In this document: positions 54,217-63,344 of the stretch, in pieces
Numbering within the stretch: the stretch's first letter is position 1
Layout: each line of letters starts with the position of its first letter
NCBI RefSeq assembly: GCF_001625575.1
Contig: NZ_AUXV01000056.1
Location: forward strand, 248,001-312,000
Reading direction: 5' to 3'
Source of the DNA: Pseudoalteromonas luteoviolacea S2607
GTDB taxonomy: Bacteria > Pseudomonadota > Gammaproteobacteria > Enterobacterales > Alteromonadaceae
DNA length: 64,000 nt
Translations under genes and position numbers: made by a program
The notes under the pieces: generated by a model
The model's input: only the letters and a program-made list of their open reading frames with translations
Databases searched by the model: none
What the model was told of the DNA's origin: nothing

Positions 54217-54874
54217 TTTGGCTAGCGCATTTTTTATGGGCCTAGCAGGCAGTGGACACTGTTTAGCTATGTGCGGTGGCGTCGCCTCTAGTTTACAGCT
54301 TGCGCAAGACAGACAACACCCACTGGTGGTCGCGTTTTTATATAATTTCGGTAGGCTTTTAAGCTATGCAATGGCGGGCACGTTAGTCGCTTTACTTGGT
54401 ACATCTTTTGCGAAACAAAACACCACATTCGCGCTCGGCCTCTCTTACTTAAGTGGTATTTTTATGCTGCTGGTCGGTCTGTATATTATGCGATTTGTGG
54501 GCACGCTAAATTGGCTAGAAAAGTTAGGTAACTTTGTAGTCTGGCAAAGAATCGTAAAATTAAACAAATATATATTGCCCATCGACAGCAAGAAAAAAGC
54601 ATTAGCATACGGGGCCCTTTGGGGCTGGCTTCCTTGTGGCTTAGTGTACAGCGCATTGGTTTGGAGTTTACAAGCCTCTAGTCCGCTTTTGGGTGCACTT
54701 ACCATGGTTGCATTTGCACTGGGAACCTTTCCAGCTCTTATCGTAGCGGGCCAGTCAGCTCAAGTGTTAAACAATTTTTTAAATCACCCAGTTACCCGAA
54801 TAATTTTAGGAAACTTGTTTGTTTGGTATGGGTTGTACCTGATTATAATAGCTAGTAACAAATTAGTACTTTAA
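54206..54874 (+). CDS. SafE/DsbD-like membrane protein of the cbb3 assembly operon
   Basis: The 222-residue protein has about six membrane helices and the motifs FMGLAGSGHCLAMCGGV near the start and LWGWLPCGLVYSAL later, typical of the DsbD_2 (sulfite exporter TauE/SafE-like) family. Related genes regularly follow ccoS; they are thought to move copper or reducing power across the membrane for oxidase assembly, which is family knowledge. I chose the second of two tandem ATG codons, five bases after AAGAG. The gene overlaps the end of ccoS. Confidence 0.88.
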   Translation: MEINLASAFFMGLAGSGHCLAMCGGVASSLQLAQDRQHPLVVAFLYNFGRLLSYAMAGTLVALLGTSFAKQNTTFALGLSYLSGIFMLLVGLYIMRFVGTLNWLEKLGNFVVWQRIVKLNKYILPIDSKKKALAYGALWGWLPCGLVYSALVWSLQASSPLLGALTMVAFALGTFPALIVAGQSAQVLNNFLNHPVTRIILGNLFVWYGLYLIIIASNKLVL

Positions 54875-55064
54875 TCTGGTTTTATGGTGGTCATTGTAAG
54901 ATAATACCAACCATACAATAGGCGATTGGAAGCAGGAGTTTTTATTCGCCTAAATCGTGGAAGTTTTGTGGTAAAGATCAAAAGTACTCTAGTTTTGTCT
55001 GTATTTACCAATAACTTTTTGAATTTAATATTTTTTATGTGCGTCTAAGAGTAATGGATTTATT

Positions 55065-55793
55065 ATGGATTTAAATAATCGCTCCAAAAGTCAGTGTACG
55101 ATCAGTTGTACAAACTGCAGTATTAGTCAGCTTTGTTTGCCCTATTCTCTAAATGGGAATGAAATGGACAAACTTGATGAAATCATTGAACGTAAAAAGC
55201 CTTTGCACAAAGGTGACTTTTTGTTCGAATCGGGCTCGAAGCTTGAAGCAATTTATGCAGTCAGGTCCGGGTCATTTAAATCTTATACTTTATCAGAACA
55301 AGGCGACGAACAAATCACTGGCTTTCACCTTGCCGGAGATCTCGTTGGCTTTGATGCCATAAATAAAATGCAACACCAAAGCTTTGCGCAAGCACTCGAA
55401 ACATCAATGGTGTGTGAGATTCCGTTCGATACACTCGATGAACTAGCGGGTAAACTTCCTAAGTTGCGTCAACAAATCATGCGTTTGATGAGTAGCGAAA
55501 TTAATTATGACCAAGAAATGTTGTTGCTACTTAACAAAAAAACTGCTGAGGAGAGGCTCGCAACATTCATCTATAACTTGTCTAATCGTTTTGGTGAACG
55601 AGGTTTCTCCAGAAAAGAGTTCAGATTTACGATGACACGCGGTGAAATCGGCAACTATTTGGGACTTACAGTTGAGACAATCAGCCGCCTGCTAAGCCGT
55701 TTCCAAAAAGCTGGGTTAATTAAAGTTGAAGGGAAGTTCATTACCATCCTTGAAGCCGATGGATTAGCGAGTGCAGCAGGTATTAGTAGTTGA
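55065..55793 (+). CDS. fnr: FNR-type oxygen-responsive transcription regulator
   Basis: FNR senses oxygen through a [4Fe-4S] cluster. The 242 residues carry N-terminal cysteines 15, 18 and 24 in the C-x2-C-x5-C pattern of E. coli FNR (an extra Cys lies at 11), and the fourth ligand Cys117 in SMVCEIPF. The CRP-like beta-roll follows, then the helix-turn-helix MTRGEIGNYLGLTVETISRLL, whose VETxSR contact residues are those that read TTGAT. E. coli FNR has 250 residues. The adjacent uspE is a conserved neighbour. Confidence 0.96.
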   Translation: MDLNNRSKSQCTISCTNCSISQLCLPYSLNGNEMDKLDEIIERKKPLHKGDFLFESGSKLEAIYAVRSGSFKSYTLSEQGDEQITGFHLAGDLVGFDAINKMQHQSFAQALETSMVCEIPFDTLDELAGKLPKLRQQIMRLMSSEINYDQEMLLLLNKKTAEERLATFIYNLSNRFGERGFSRKEFRFTMTRGEIGNYLGLTVETISRLLSRFQKAGLIKVEGKFITILEADGLASAAGISS

Positions 55794-55828
55794 TCTAAAC
55801 CAATTTTTCCATCGAAATAGCTTTATAC

Positions 55829-55871
55829 CTTGGCTATATCGGTTACACTCAAAGTATACTGATTAGCCAAG
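55829..55871 (+). promoter_or_regulatory. uspE promoter flanked by an inverted repeat
   Basis: TATACT at 55855-55860 is a good -10 box. It is flanked by CTTGGCTA (55829-55836) and TAGCCAAG (55864-55871), perfect inverted arms 27 bases apart, of which the left one overlaps the -35 area and the right one the start area. The arms could be an operator pair or an mRNA-stem; the protein is unknown. Confidence 0.35.
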
Positions 55872-55888
55872 CGCCATAGGAGGCTCCG

Positions 55889-56809
55889 ATGGATAAGATT
55901 AAACGTATTCTCACTGTCATTGACCCAACTAAAGAGCAGCAAAATAGTCTTGAACGATCTATCAGTCTAGCGAAAAAAACAGGGGCTCAAATCACCGCAT
56001 TTTTATCTATCTATGACTTTTCATATGAAATGACCACCATGCTTTCTAAAGAAGAAAGAGAAGCCATGCGGTTAGCAGTTATAAAAGATAGAGAAGAATG
56101 GATCAATGAACTCATTACTGATTATGTTGGCCTTGATATTAAGGCTAAAGTTGTGTGGCATAATCGCCCCTATGAAGCCATTATCGAAGAAGTGCTAAAC
56201 GCACAATTTGATATTGTTATTAAATCAACACATCAACACGACACGCTAAAGTCGGTGATTTTCACACCCACTGATTGGCATCTGATTAGAAAGTGCCCTA
56301 CTCCCGTATTACTTGTTAAAGACCAAGCTTGGCCAGAGCATGGAGAGATCATTGCCGCTGTTAATTCTGTCAGCGACAACGAGCAACATCAAACATTAAA
56401 TAAGCGAATAATTAAGGACGCTTTGTTTATTTGTGATCTCGCTGATGCATCGTTAAGCCTAGTCAACACATACCCAGCAACTCCAGTAAATATTGCGATA
56501 GAAATTCCAGAGTTTAACCCATCTCAATATAGCGAAGCAGTCAAAAAACATCACGAGGATGAAACATGGTCGCTTGCCAATGAGTTCAATATTGCGAAAG
56601 AGACCTGCATTGTCGAAGAAGGTTTACCCGAAGATGTGATCCCAGCAATAGCCCAGAAAAAGTCGGCTGAATTGGTCGTCATTGGTACTGTTGGGCGAAC
56701 GGGCCTTAGCGCTGCTTTAATTGGCAACACCGCTGAGCATGTCATTGATAGCCTTGACTGTGATGTGTTGGCGCTCAAGCCTGATGGCTATAAAAGCCCA
56801 CTAGAATAA
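55889..56809 (+). CDS. uspE: universal stress protein UspE
   Basis: The 306-residue protein consists of two tandem Usp domains. The first starts KIKRILTVIDPTKEQQNSLERSI; the second ends VIGTVGRTGLSAALIGNTAEHVID, a G-x2-G-x9-G(S/N) type loop. E. coli UspE has 316 residues, lies next to fnr, and takes part in stress resistance and motility. A perfect ribosome binding site, AGGAGG, precedes the ATG by five bases. A terminator follows. Confidence 0.93.
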   Translation: MDKIKRILTVIDPTKEQQNSLERSISLAKKTGAQITAFLSIYDFSYEMTTMLSKEEREAMRLAVIKDREEWINELITDYVGLDIKAKVVWHNRPYEAIIEEVLNAQFDIVIKSTHQHDTLKSVIFTPTDWHLIRKCPTPVLLVKDQAWPEHGEIIAAVNSVSDNEQHQTLNKRIIKDALFICDLADASLSLVNTYPATPVNIAIEIPEFNPSQYSEAVKKHHEDETWSLANEFNIAKETCIVEEGLPEDVIPAIAQKKSAELVVIGTVGRTGLSAALIGNTAEHVIDSLDCDVLALKPDGYKSPLE

Positions 56810-56818
56810 ATGCCACAG

Positions 56819-56846
56819 AAAAGTCCGATAATAATATCGGACTTTT
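56819..56846 (+). terminator. terminator of uspE
   Basis: AAGTCCGATA (56821-56830) pairs perfectly with TATCGGACTT (56835-56844) around an ATAA loop, with two more A-T pairs outside and a T-run after it. Confidence 0.9.
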
Positions 56847-56847
56847 T

Positions 56848-57199
56848 ATTTTATAAAATTAAATAGTACACTCATTTAAGTATGCCTAATAGACTCCTAT
56901 AAATATTCAGCTATTAGTCCCCCCCCCTCCTCTTCTAGCTGAGCTTTTTTATTCCATTCCTTAAATTACGTGTATACCCTCCCTTAAAATTAATAATTTT
57001 TTTCATTTTTTTCCCTTTAGTACCCAAGTTGATACTCCATTGATTTTGTTAACAAAAACGGAACTTCTTATCCTTGTTTCTTAATTGATACACCCCAATG
57101 CGTTGATATAAATTCAACAAAACCATGTACAAATCTTAATCGCATATTATATATTGTATACAATCATACTTTATAAACTGTCATTAAAGTATGGTATGC
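56848..57199. other. AT-rich intergenic region with a nine-C run
   Basis: About 350 bases without a gene upstream of the metalloprotease leader. A run of nine C occupies 56919-56927 within otherwise very AT-rich DNA. Long T-runs follow (56998-57013 region). The protease promoter probably lies at the right end of this stretch; I could not choose one box with confidence. Confidence 0.45.
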
Positions 57200-57271
57200 A
57201 AGAGGTATGTCATTGAAATTCAATGCCTAAAACTCCTCTTTAACAACATGTAAAGCATATTTGTGCTTTAC
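57200..57271 (+). promoter_or_regulatory. two leader hairpins upstream of the metalloprotease gene
   Basis: AAGAGG (57200-57205) pairs with CCTCTT (57235-57240) and encloses CATTG...CAATG (57211-57215 with 57221-57225). A second hairpin, GTAAAGCA (57250-57257) with TGCTTTAC (57264-57271), follows 10 bases later. The ribosome binding site AAAGGAAA starts 13 bases after it. The arrangement suggests mRNA-level control or transcript stabilisation. Confidence 0.4.
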
Positions 57272-57296
57272 CCATACTCGTTAAAGGAAAGTTACA

Positions 57297-60200
57297 GTGC
57301 GACAAAAAAACCAATTAAAAAAGCTGGCGCTAGCAACGGCTATCACTGTTTCATTTTCAGCTTCGGCTCAACAAACCTATCTATTCGATAGACAATTGAG
57401 CTTCGAAAATGAAATTACGAACCGAGCACAGTCATCAACAGCTGAGCCTAGCCAAACAAGGCAAAAGCTGATTTTAGATTCAATTAAATTAAACAGTGCT
57501 TTGGGTACAAGCCTACAAGTGGGAAATTCACTTAGCCTCACAATTGACGGGCAGTATGTACAAATTCACCTGTATGAAGTAACGCAACAAAATAGCAAAA
57601 CAACCTACATTAACGGCCGCTCGTCCGATGGGCATGCTAAGCTGTCAATGATAAAAACAAACAACAGTTACAGCGCAAAAATTTATATCGGTAATACAGG
57701 CTATTTATTAACTCCCACGGGGAATGGACAGTATAAATTAAGTAAATTCACCCAAGATAATGCACCTATTGACTCAACGACAGATAGACCGGGTTTGGAG
57801 CATGGAGATTCTTCACACGGTTTAGTTAGCCACACAGATATCTCTCCTTTTTTACGTGCTGGCGCAAGTAGCGATGCCAATGCTGTACCCGAAGTAACCG
57901 TGGTTGTTGCTTATACGGACAAACTCGCTGCCGAGGTTGGTGATGTCGATGCATACATCGCACTGATGGAAAAAGACACTAACGACAGCTATGCAGCAAG
58001 TGGCATTAATGCCAGTGTTAGAGTAGTACACTCCTATCAAACCGGTTATGTGTCAACCGGTGATATGTCTGAGGATAACTCTTTACTACTCAACGAAAAT
58101 ACCAGTAGTTGGCTAACTGAACCCAATCCTCTCGCCCCAAATGGATTTGGCGTAGAACTAAAGAGTATTAGAGATGAACACCACGCAGATATCATGGTCT
58201 TCTTAGCAGACCAAAATGCTAGTTCACCTTGGGCCGGATGGGCAGGACAAATAGGTACGGATGCCGAGAGCGCTCTGTTTACTATGAGTAGTTGGGGTAC
58301 CTTTAAAAATACCTTTGGCCATGAACTCGGTCACTTGTATGGTGCAAGGCATGACAACGATTCAACGACCACGCCTTTTGCTTTTGGTCATGGATTTTGT
58401 AATGACTCCAAAACCTGGCGCACTCTCATGGCCATTAGTGATTGTGGCGAAAGACTAAATGTATGGTCTAATCCAAATAAAACTTATCAAGGGGAAGCAG
58501 GGGGTACTGTCGAAGTCAACGACAATGCACGCGTACATAATGAACGCGCGACATTTATGGCTGCTTTGCGGACCTCATCACACAACGCGCCGTCAGCTAC
58601 GATTACTCAAACAACCATTACACCAGGTAGCCTAACAGCCAATTTCTCAGGTCAAGCAAATGACAGCGATGGCAATATTGTGTCTACACTATGGGACTTC
58701 GGTGATGGTGTATACAACAACAAACCATACGCACAAGGTGACTCTGTTACACATACGTATTTATTCCCCGGCAATTACATTGTTAGATATACAGCAACAG
58801 ATAATGAGGGGTTGATCCATTCAACCTCGCAGCAAGTCACTATCACCTCCACTCCAGGCCAAAGCTACTGCGGTGTAAAAGGATTAAATGCGGTCTATCA
58901 ATATACACAAAGTGTGTCTGTGAATGGTAAGACGCATCAGTCGGATAGAAGGCAGTACACGGATCACACTGCATTGGAACCATTTACTGTTTATGCTGGT
59001 TCGGCAACAGGCATTGAGCTACAACAAGGTACCCGTGGCAGCAAGTTTGGTCCCTACTCCGCATATTGGGCCGTATATGTTGATTTAAACCAAAACAACA
59101 GTTTCGATGATCCAGGAGAGCTCATTCATTTTTCTGAGCCACTACCCAAGTCATCTCCTGAACCCATACTTGCTAGTATCACAATTCCAGACAGTGCACT
59201 TGCGGGCACAACTCGAATGCGTGTTATTCAATCTAACACCCTACGTGAAGGAGAAACACAACTTGCAGCCTGCGGCGATTTTAAGTTTGGTGAAGCTGAA
59301 GATTACAGCATTAATATAATTAAACAGCAGAACCCAGCAGAGTTTACGACGTCTATTAACAATAGCGATCTCAATGTCGGATTTTCTGTCGACTCTGCCG
59401 ATGTTGCATCGGTTAAATGGGACTTTGGTGATGGCCTCTTTAGCGACTCGAGCACGAGCACCTCTTTCAATCCAAATCATCAATATGTTTTTGGTGGAGA
59501 GTACACCGTGACGCTTACGGTTACTTTGAAAAATGGTGAAACTTATACTCACACTAAAGTCATTACGGTAACCGCCCCTACTGGACAAGACTATTGCCGT
59601 GCGTATGGTAACCAACCAAAGTATCAATACAACGCAAACGTCACACTGAACGGTAATAGCGTTACTTCTGGCTCGGCAAATTATACTGACCACACAGACA
59701 AAGTATTAGGTGCCGTTAAAGGTGGCAATATTCTTTCTGTACGTCAAGGTGCTACAGGTTCTAAAACCTCTTATAACGCTGAATGGCGCGTTTATATTGA
59801 TATGAACCAAAACGGTACTTTTGAAGACTCTGAAAGTGTTTGGTACTGGGTAGGCGCAAATACAGCAAATGACATTGAAAGAACAATCACTATTCCTACA
59901 ACGGCATTAACGGGTAAAACCAGAATGCGTGTGCTGCAAAGTTACGAAGAGTTGAAATCTCCATGCGGACGCATCAGATGGGGTGAAGTTGAAGACTTCA
60001 CTGTAGACATTCAGTCTAATAATCCAGCCGATTTCACGGCCAACGTAACTGCAAATAACCTGACTGTGAACTTTACAGACTCATTGGGAAGTAATGCGGA
60101 TATTGCTTCAATTGAGTATGATTTTGGCGACAGTGTGGTTAATCCAAATCATACCAGCACACAAAGCAACCCTTCGCACACTTATCTATATGCAGGTACT

Positions 60201-61391
60201 TACTCTGTTAGATTAAAAGTGACTTTACAAAATGGCGTAAGCTACATGAAAGAGCAAGACGTCGCTGTAAACGGGCCCGCTTATTGTATCGCCTACGCTA
60301 AATCGACTACTCAATGGACTAGTAACGTGCGCGTTGGTATCTTGAGCAACAGTTCAGAGAAAAGCCAATTTAGTCGTTATGAAAATACAGGCTTTAGCTT
60401 CAAGAAAGACGTTGCAACAAGTATTGGATTAACACACGGTTCCAATGGACCATACCTAGCAAATTGGGCCGTCTATGTAGATCTTAATCAAAACAACCGC
60501 TTTGATGATGCAGGTGAACTATTAATCCAAACAAGTGCAACTACCTTTGACGAAATCATTAACTCTGTAACAATTCCAGCCTCTGCTAAAAGCGGCCCGA
60601 CCACTATGCGAGTGATCCAATCCTATGAGTTAGCCGATGGGAAATTGCCTGCATGTGGTACATATGACTGGGGTGAAGTAGAAGATTACACAGTCACGAT
60701 AACGGATGAGCAAGGTCCTGATTCTGATTTACTCAATGGTGTAACAAAGTCAGGTATCTCAGTTGCAGCAAAAGAAACCAAAACCTTTACATTCTTTGTT
60801 CCTGAGGGTGCCAAAGACATCAAAGTTGAAATGGGCGCAGGAACCGGTGACCCAGATCTTTACGTAAAATTTGGCGATTTAGATACGGCTAATAACTGGG
60901 ACTGTAGACCTTATACTAGCGGCAACAGAGACGAGACTTGTGATAGCAGTAAACTCAACAAGTCAGGTGGTATTTACTATGTATCCGTTGTAGGTTGGAC
61001 CGCATCAGACAATGTCACATTAACTGGCTCATATACCGCAGGCGATGTTATCGAGCCACCTGTTAATGTTTGTGCAACTAAGGCACCGCAAACGCGTGGT
61101 AACTTATCTAATAATGACGCTATCTGTATGGGCAGTAACACCGTCTATGTTGCCATTAGCGTGCCAGCTGGCCAGTCGAAGCTAACCATCAGCACTACAG
61201 GTGGTGACGGCGACGCCAGCATTTACCAAAATGCGGCAGGCTGGCCAAGTGCGAGTAACTTCCAAAACTCAGCAACCACCCAAGGTAGCAGCGAAGAGCA
61301 GATCGTAATCGCTAACCCGAGCTCTGGATGGCACTACTTAATGGTGTCTGGCCAAGGCTCCGGTGCACAGCTTAACGCAAAGTTTGAATAA
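57297..61391 (+). CDS. secreted metzincin metalloprotease with PKD, GEVED and PPC domains
   Basis: The 1364-residue protein has a Sec signal peptide (ending ASAQQ), a propeptide of about 170 residues, and a zinc protease domain with HELGHLYGARHD at 342-353, the metzincin HExxHxxGxxH with ligands His342, His346 and His352 and catalytic Glu343; a Met-turn candidate is TLMAISD. Then a PKD-plus-GEVED pair is repeated three times (about 440-680, 685-910, 913-1130), each GEVED with a DLNQN/DMNQN calcium-like loop. Two C-terminal PPC-type domains (about 1150-1255, 1258-1364) end the protein, as in secreted proteases of marine bacteria. The start is GTG. Confidence 0.92.
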   Translation: MRQKNQLKKLALATAITVSFSASAQQTYLFDRQLSFENEITNRAQSSTAEPSQTRQKLILDSIKLNSALGTSLQVGNSLSLTIDGQYVQIHLYEVTQQNSKTTYINGRSSDGHAKLSMIKTNNSYSAKIYIGNTGYLLTPTGNGQYKLSKFTQDNAPIDSTTDRPGLEHGDSSHGLVSHTDISPFLRAGASSDANAVPEVTVVVAYTDKLAAEVGDVDAYIALMEKDTNDSYAASGINASVRVVHSYQTGYVSTGDMSEDNSLLLNENTSSWLTEPNPLAPNGFGVELKSIRDEHHADIMVFLADQNASSPWAGWAGQIGTDAESALFTMSSWGTFKNTFGHELGHLYGARHDNDSTTTPFAFGHGFCNDSKTWRTLMAISDCGERLNVWSNPNKTYQGEAGGTVEVNDNARVHNERATFMAALRTSSHNAPSATITQTTITPGSLTANFSGQANDSDGNIVSTLWDFGDGVYNNKPYAQGDSVTHTYLFPGNYIVRYTATDNEGLIHSTSQQVTITSTPGQSYCGVKGLNAVYQYTQSVSVNGKTHQSDRRQYTDHTALEPFTVYAGSATGIELQQGTRGSKFGPYSAYWAVYVDLNQNNSFDDPGELIHFSEPLPKSSPEPILASITIPDSALAGTTRMRVIQSNTLREGETQLAACGDFKFGEAEDYSINIIKQQNPAEFTTSINNSDLNVGFSVDSADVASVKWDFGDGLFSDSSTSTSFNPNHQYVFGGEYTVTLTVTLKNGETYTHTKVITVTAPTGQDYCRAYGNQPKYQYNANVTLNGNSVTSGSANYTDHTDKVLGAVKGGNILSVRQGATGSKTSYNAEWRVYIDMNQNGTFEDSESVWYWVGANTANDIERTITIPTTALTGKTRMRVLQSYEELKSPCGRIRWGEVEDFTVDIQSNNPADFTANVTANNLTVNFTDSLGSNADIASIEYDFGDSVVNPNHTSTQSNPSHTYLYAGTYSVRLKVTLQNGVSYMKEQDVAVNGPAYCIAYAKSTTQWTSNVRVGILSNSSEKSQFSRYENTGFSFKKDVATSIGLTHGSNGPYLANWAVYVDLNQNNRFDDAGELLIQTSATTFDEIINSVTIPASAKSGPTTMRVIQSYELADGKLPACGTYDWGEVEDYTVTITDEQGPDSDLLNGVTKSGISVAAKETKTFTFFVPEGAKDIKVEMGAGTGDPDLYVKFGDLDTANNWDCRPYTSGNRDETCDSSKLNKSGGIYYVSVVGWTASDNVTLTGSYTAGDVIEPPVNVCATKAPQTRGNLSNNDAICMGSNTVYVAISVPAGQSKLTISTTGGDGDASIYQNAAGWPSASNFQNSATTQGSSEEQIVIANPSSGWHYLMVSGQGSGAQLNAKFE

Positions 61392-61413
61392 ACACATCAT
61401 CATCTCCCTAGCC

Positions 61414-61443
61414 AAAGCCTCTTGGTAGTAAGAGGCTTTTTTA
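61414..61443 (+). terminator. terminator of the metalloprotease gene
   Basis: AAAGCCTCTT (61414-61423) pairs perfectly with AAGAGGCTTT (61430-61439) around a six-base loop, followed by a T-run. It touches the stop codon of the convergent zinc-ribbon gene. Confidence 0.9.
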
Positions 61444-61683
61444 TAGAGTAAACAGGTAGGCAACTCCTAGCCCACATAAACAAAACAGCACCTTCATCAA
61501 AAGACTTAATCCCTTATTTTTGTTTGACATTTCATTTTTCCTAATGCCTTTAAGATAGCGAGCGTCTTGACTAGATAAATCTTTACAGTGTGGGCACTCA
61601 GGTTGATCGTCACTCACTAAAACACCGCACCTTTCACATGGGCTACTATGCTCACTTTTATAATTAAAAAACTGAAACCACAT
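61441..61683 (-). CDS. small zinc-ribbon membrane protein of unknown function
   Basis: The 80-residue protein has CERCGVLVSDDQPECPHC, a four-Cys zinc ribbon, followed by a basic linker and a C-terminal membrane helix (LMKVLFCLCGLGVAYLFTL). I do not know a function. I chose ATG at 61683; a GTG at 61698 would add five residues. It is downstream of no obvious partner and converges with the protease gene. Confidence 0.7.
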   Translation of the reverse strand: MWFQFFNYKSEHSSPCERCGVLVSDDQPECPHCKDLSSQDARYLKGIRKNEMSNKNKGLSLLMKVLFCLCGLGVAYLFTL

Positions 61684-61799
61684 CTTTTCTTTAAGCACCT
61701 AAAGTTGAACTACAAGCTGATTTCCAAAGCACTGCTTAGCCAAGGAGTATGACAGCTATCGACTGGCGAATTGTACAGGTAATTTCGAAAGAAATAAAA

Positions 61800-61817
61800 A
61801 AGGGCCCGACGGCCCTT
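61800..61817 (-). terminator. terminator of ccoG
   Basis: AAGGGCC (61800-61806) pairs with GGCCCTT (61811-61817) around CGAC. On the minus strand a T-run follows (complement of the A-run at 61796-61801). It lies 28 bases after the ccoG stop. Confidence 0.85.
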
Positions 61818-61845
61818 GAGGAATAACCCAGTGCTCTACTAAACA

Positions 61846-63228
61846 CTAGTTTTTATAAAAATAGCTCTCTTTCGTTATCGAAATACTGCTATCTTCATTC
61901 GCGGAAATCGTAAAAGTAATAGGAATACGTTTGCCTTTGAGGTCGTAACCATCAGCTGCAATAGTAACGGGCACCAATAACATCTTACCGGCTTGGATCT
62001 CAATGCGCTCTGGCGCAGTTAACTTAGCATTGTTTATCCCACTGAAACTTACTCTGTAATGCATTGTTTGTTGAGTTTTGTTAATGACACTCAAAGTGTA
62101 AGGATTTTCGACTAACCCTTCGTAATTCACGCGATACAGTGCATTTCTATCTCTTATTACAGAGGCCTCTATTGGGGTGCGGTTAAACGCCCAAATAGCC
62201 ATGGTAACGATTATCAAACCAAATAAAGCAGCATAACCCACCAATTTAAGCCTAAATGGGCTCGACTTCTTACCTGCGGTTTGGTTTTCACTGGTATATT
62301 TTATTAGTCCTTTAGCATAACCAAACTTGTTCATTGTATCGTCACAAGCATCGATACAGAGCCCACAATTAATACACTCATATTGCAGTCCATTACGGAT
62401 ATCAATCCCAGCAGGACACACTTCAACACATAAGTTGCAATCGACACAGTCACCTAGCCCCTGTGCTTTGTGGTCTGACTTACGTTTGCGTCGGCCTCTG
62501 TTTTCTCCTCTGATAGCGTCATATGCAACGACTAATGTATCTTTATCAAACATTACCGATTGGAAACGTGAGTAAGGACAAGCGACGGTGCACATTTTTT
62601 CACGTAAGAATCCAGCGTTGCCGTACGTACAAAATGCAAATAAGAATACCCAAAAGCTTACTAGTCCAGACCACTCCAATGTAAACATTTCTATATATAG
62701 TGTTTTTGCAGGCACAAAATAGGCCATAAATGAAGTCGCTGTAAAAACGGAAATGACCAACCAAATAAGATGCTTAGCAACTTTTTTAGTTGTCTTTTGC
62801 ATGTTCCAGTCAGACTTATCCAGCTTTATCCTTTGGTTTCGAGTTCCCTCCACTTTGTGCTCCACCCAAGTAAACATGAGCATCCAAATTGTTTGAGGGC
62901 AGGTGTAACCACACCACACACGACCTAACCAATTTGTAATAAAGAAAAGGCCGAACGCGCCGGCCATAAAAACCCATGCTAGGATCATAAAGTCATGGGG
63001 AAGGAAGGTTTGACCGAAAATTCTAAACTGCTGACTCGCTACATCTAGCAAAACAGCTTGCTGGCCTTTGTATGGTATCCAAGGGATAGCGACAAATACA
63101 AACATAAGGATCCAGCCAAGGTAACGACGGATTTTTTGGAAGAAGCCTTTTTGCTCACGGATATAAATTGGGCCCTCTTGCTTGTAGGGCTTTATAATCA
63201 TATCTTCTTCTTTGATATCAAACTTCAT
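61846..63228 (-). CDS. ccoG: cbb3 oxidase accessory protein CcoG
   Basis: CcoG is a membrane iron-sulfur protein that in Rhodobacter reduces Cu(II) to Cu(I) for cbb3 assembly. The 460 residues contain about five membrane helices, GYTCPQTIWMLMFTWVEHKVEG, CTVACPYSRFQSVMFD, and two [4Fe-4S] motifs in CVDCNLCVEVCPAGIDI and CINCGLCIDACDD, followed by a periplasmic immunoglobulin-like C-terminal domain. It is encoded apart from the main cco operons. A sigma-54-type promoter lies directly upstream. Confidence 0.96.
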   Translation of the reverse strand: MKFDIKEEDMIIKPYKQEGPIYIREQKGFFQKIRRYLGWILMFVFVAIPWIPYKGQQAVLLDVASQQFRIFGQTFLPHDFMILAWVFMAGAFGLFFITNWLGRVWCGYTCPQTIWMLMFTWVEHKVEGTRNQRIKLDKSDWNMQKTTKKVAKHLIWLVISVFTATSFMAYFVPAKTLYIEMFTLEWSGLVSFWVFLFAFCTYGNAGFLREKMCTVACPYSRFQSVMFDKDTLVVAYDAIRGENRGRRKRKSDHKAQGLGDCVDCNLCVEVCPAGIDIRNGLQYECINCGLCIDACDDTMNKFGYAKGLIKYTSENQTAGKKSSPFRLKLVGYAALFGLIIVTMAIWAFNRTPIEASVIRDRNALYRVNYEGLVENPYTLSVINKTQQTMHYRVSFSGINNAKLTAPERIEIQAGKMLLVPVTIAADGYDLKGKRIPITFTISANEDSSISITKESYFYKN

Positions 63229-63266
63229 ATTACTTGCTTACAAATAGTGAAACACAGTTCATACTT

Positions 63267-63282
63267 TGCAACTTTCAGACCA
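63267..63282 (-). promoter_or_regulatory. candidate sigma-54 promoter (-24/-12) of ccoG
   Basis: On the minus strand the sequence TGGTCTGAAAGTTGCA fits TGGCACG-N4-TTGCW with the strict GG-N10-GC spacing; TGG, G and TTGCA are exact. The transcript would start near 63257, leaving a leader of about 29 bases before the ccoG ATG at 63228. Confidence 0.6.
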
Positions 63283-63344
63283 AACTGAAACTTTGATATA
63301 TCATTGTTTTATAAGAACTTAATAATTATTACCACTCAGCAAGG

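Noticed and set aside
59241..59693. Minus-strand open frame of 150 codons within the metalloprotease gene
   Set aside because: It lies wholly inside a well-supported plus-strand gene with repeated domains and shows no domain of its own.
63293..63305. TTGATATATCATT near ccoG as an FNR box
   Set aside because: The half-sites are only two bases apart instead of four, and the right half does not read ATCAA. The sigma-54 element explains the region better.
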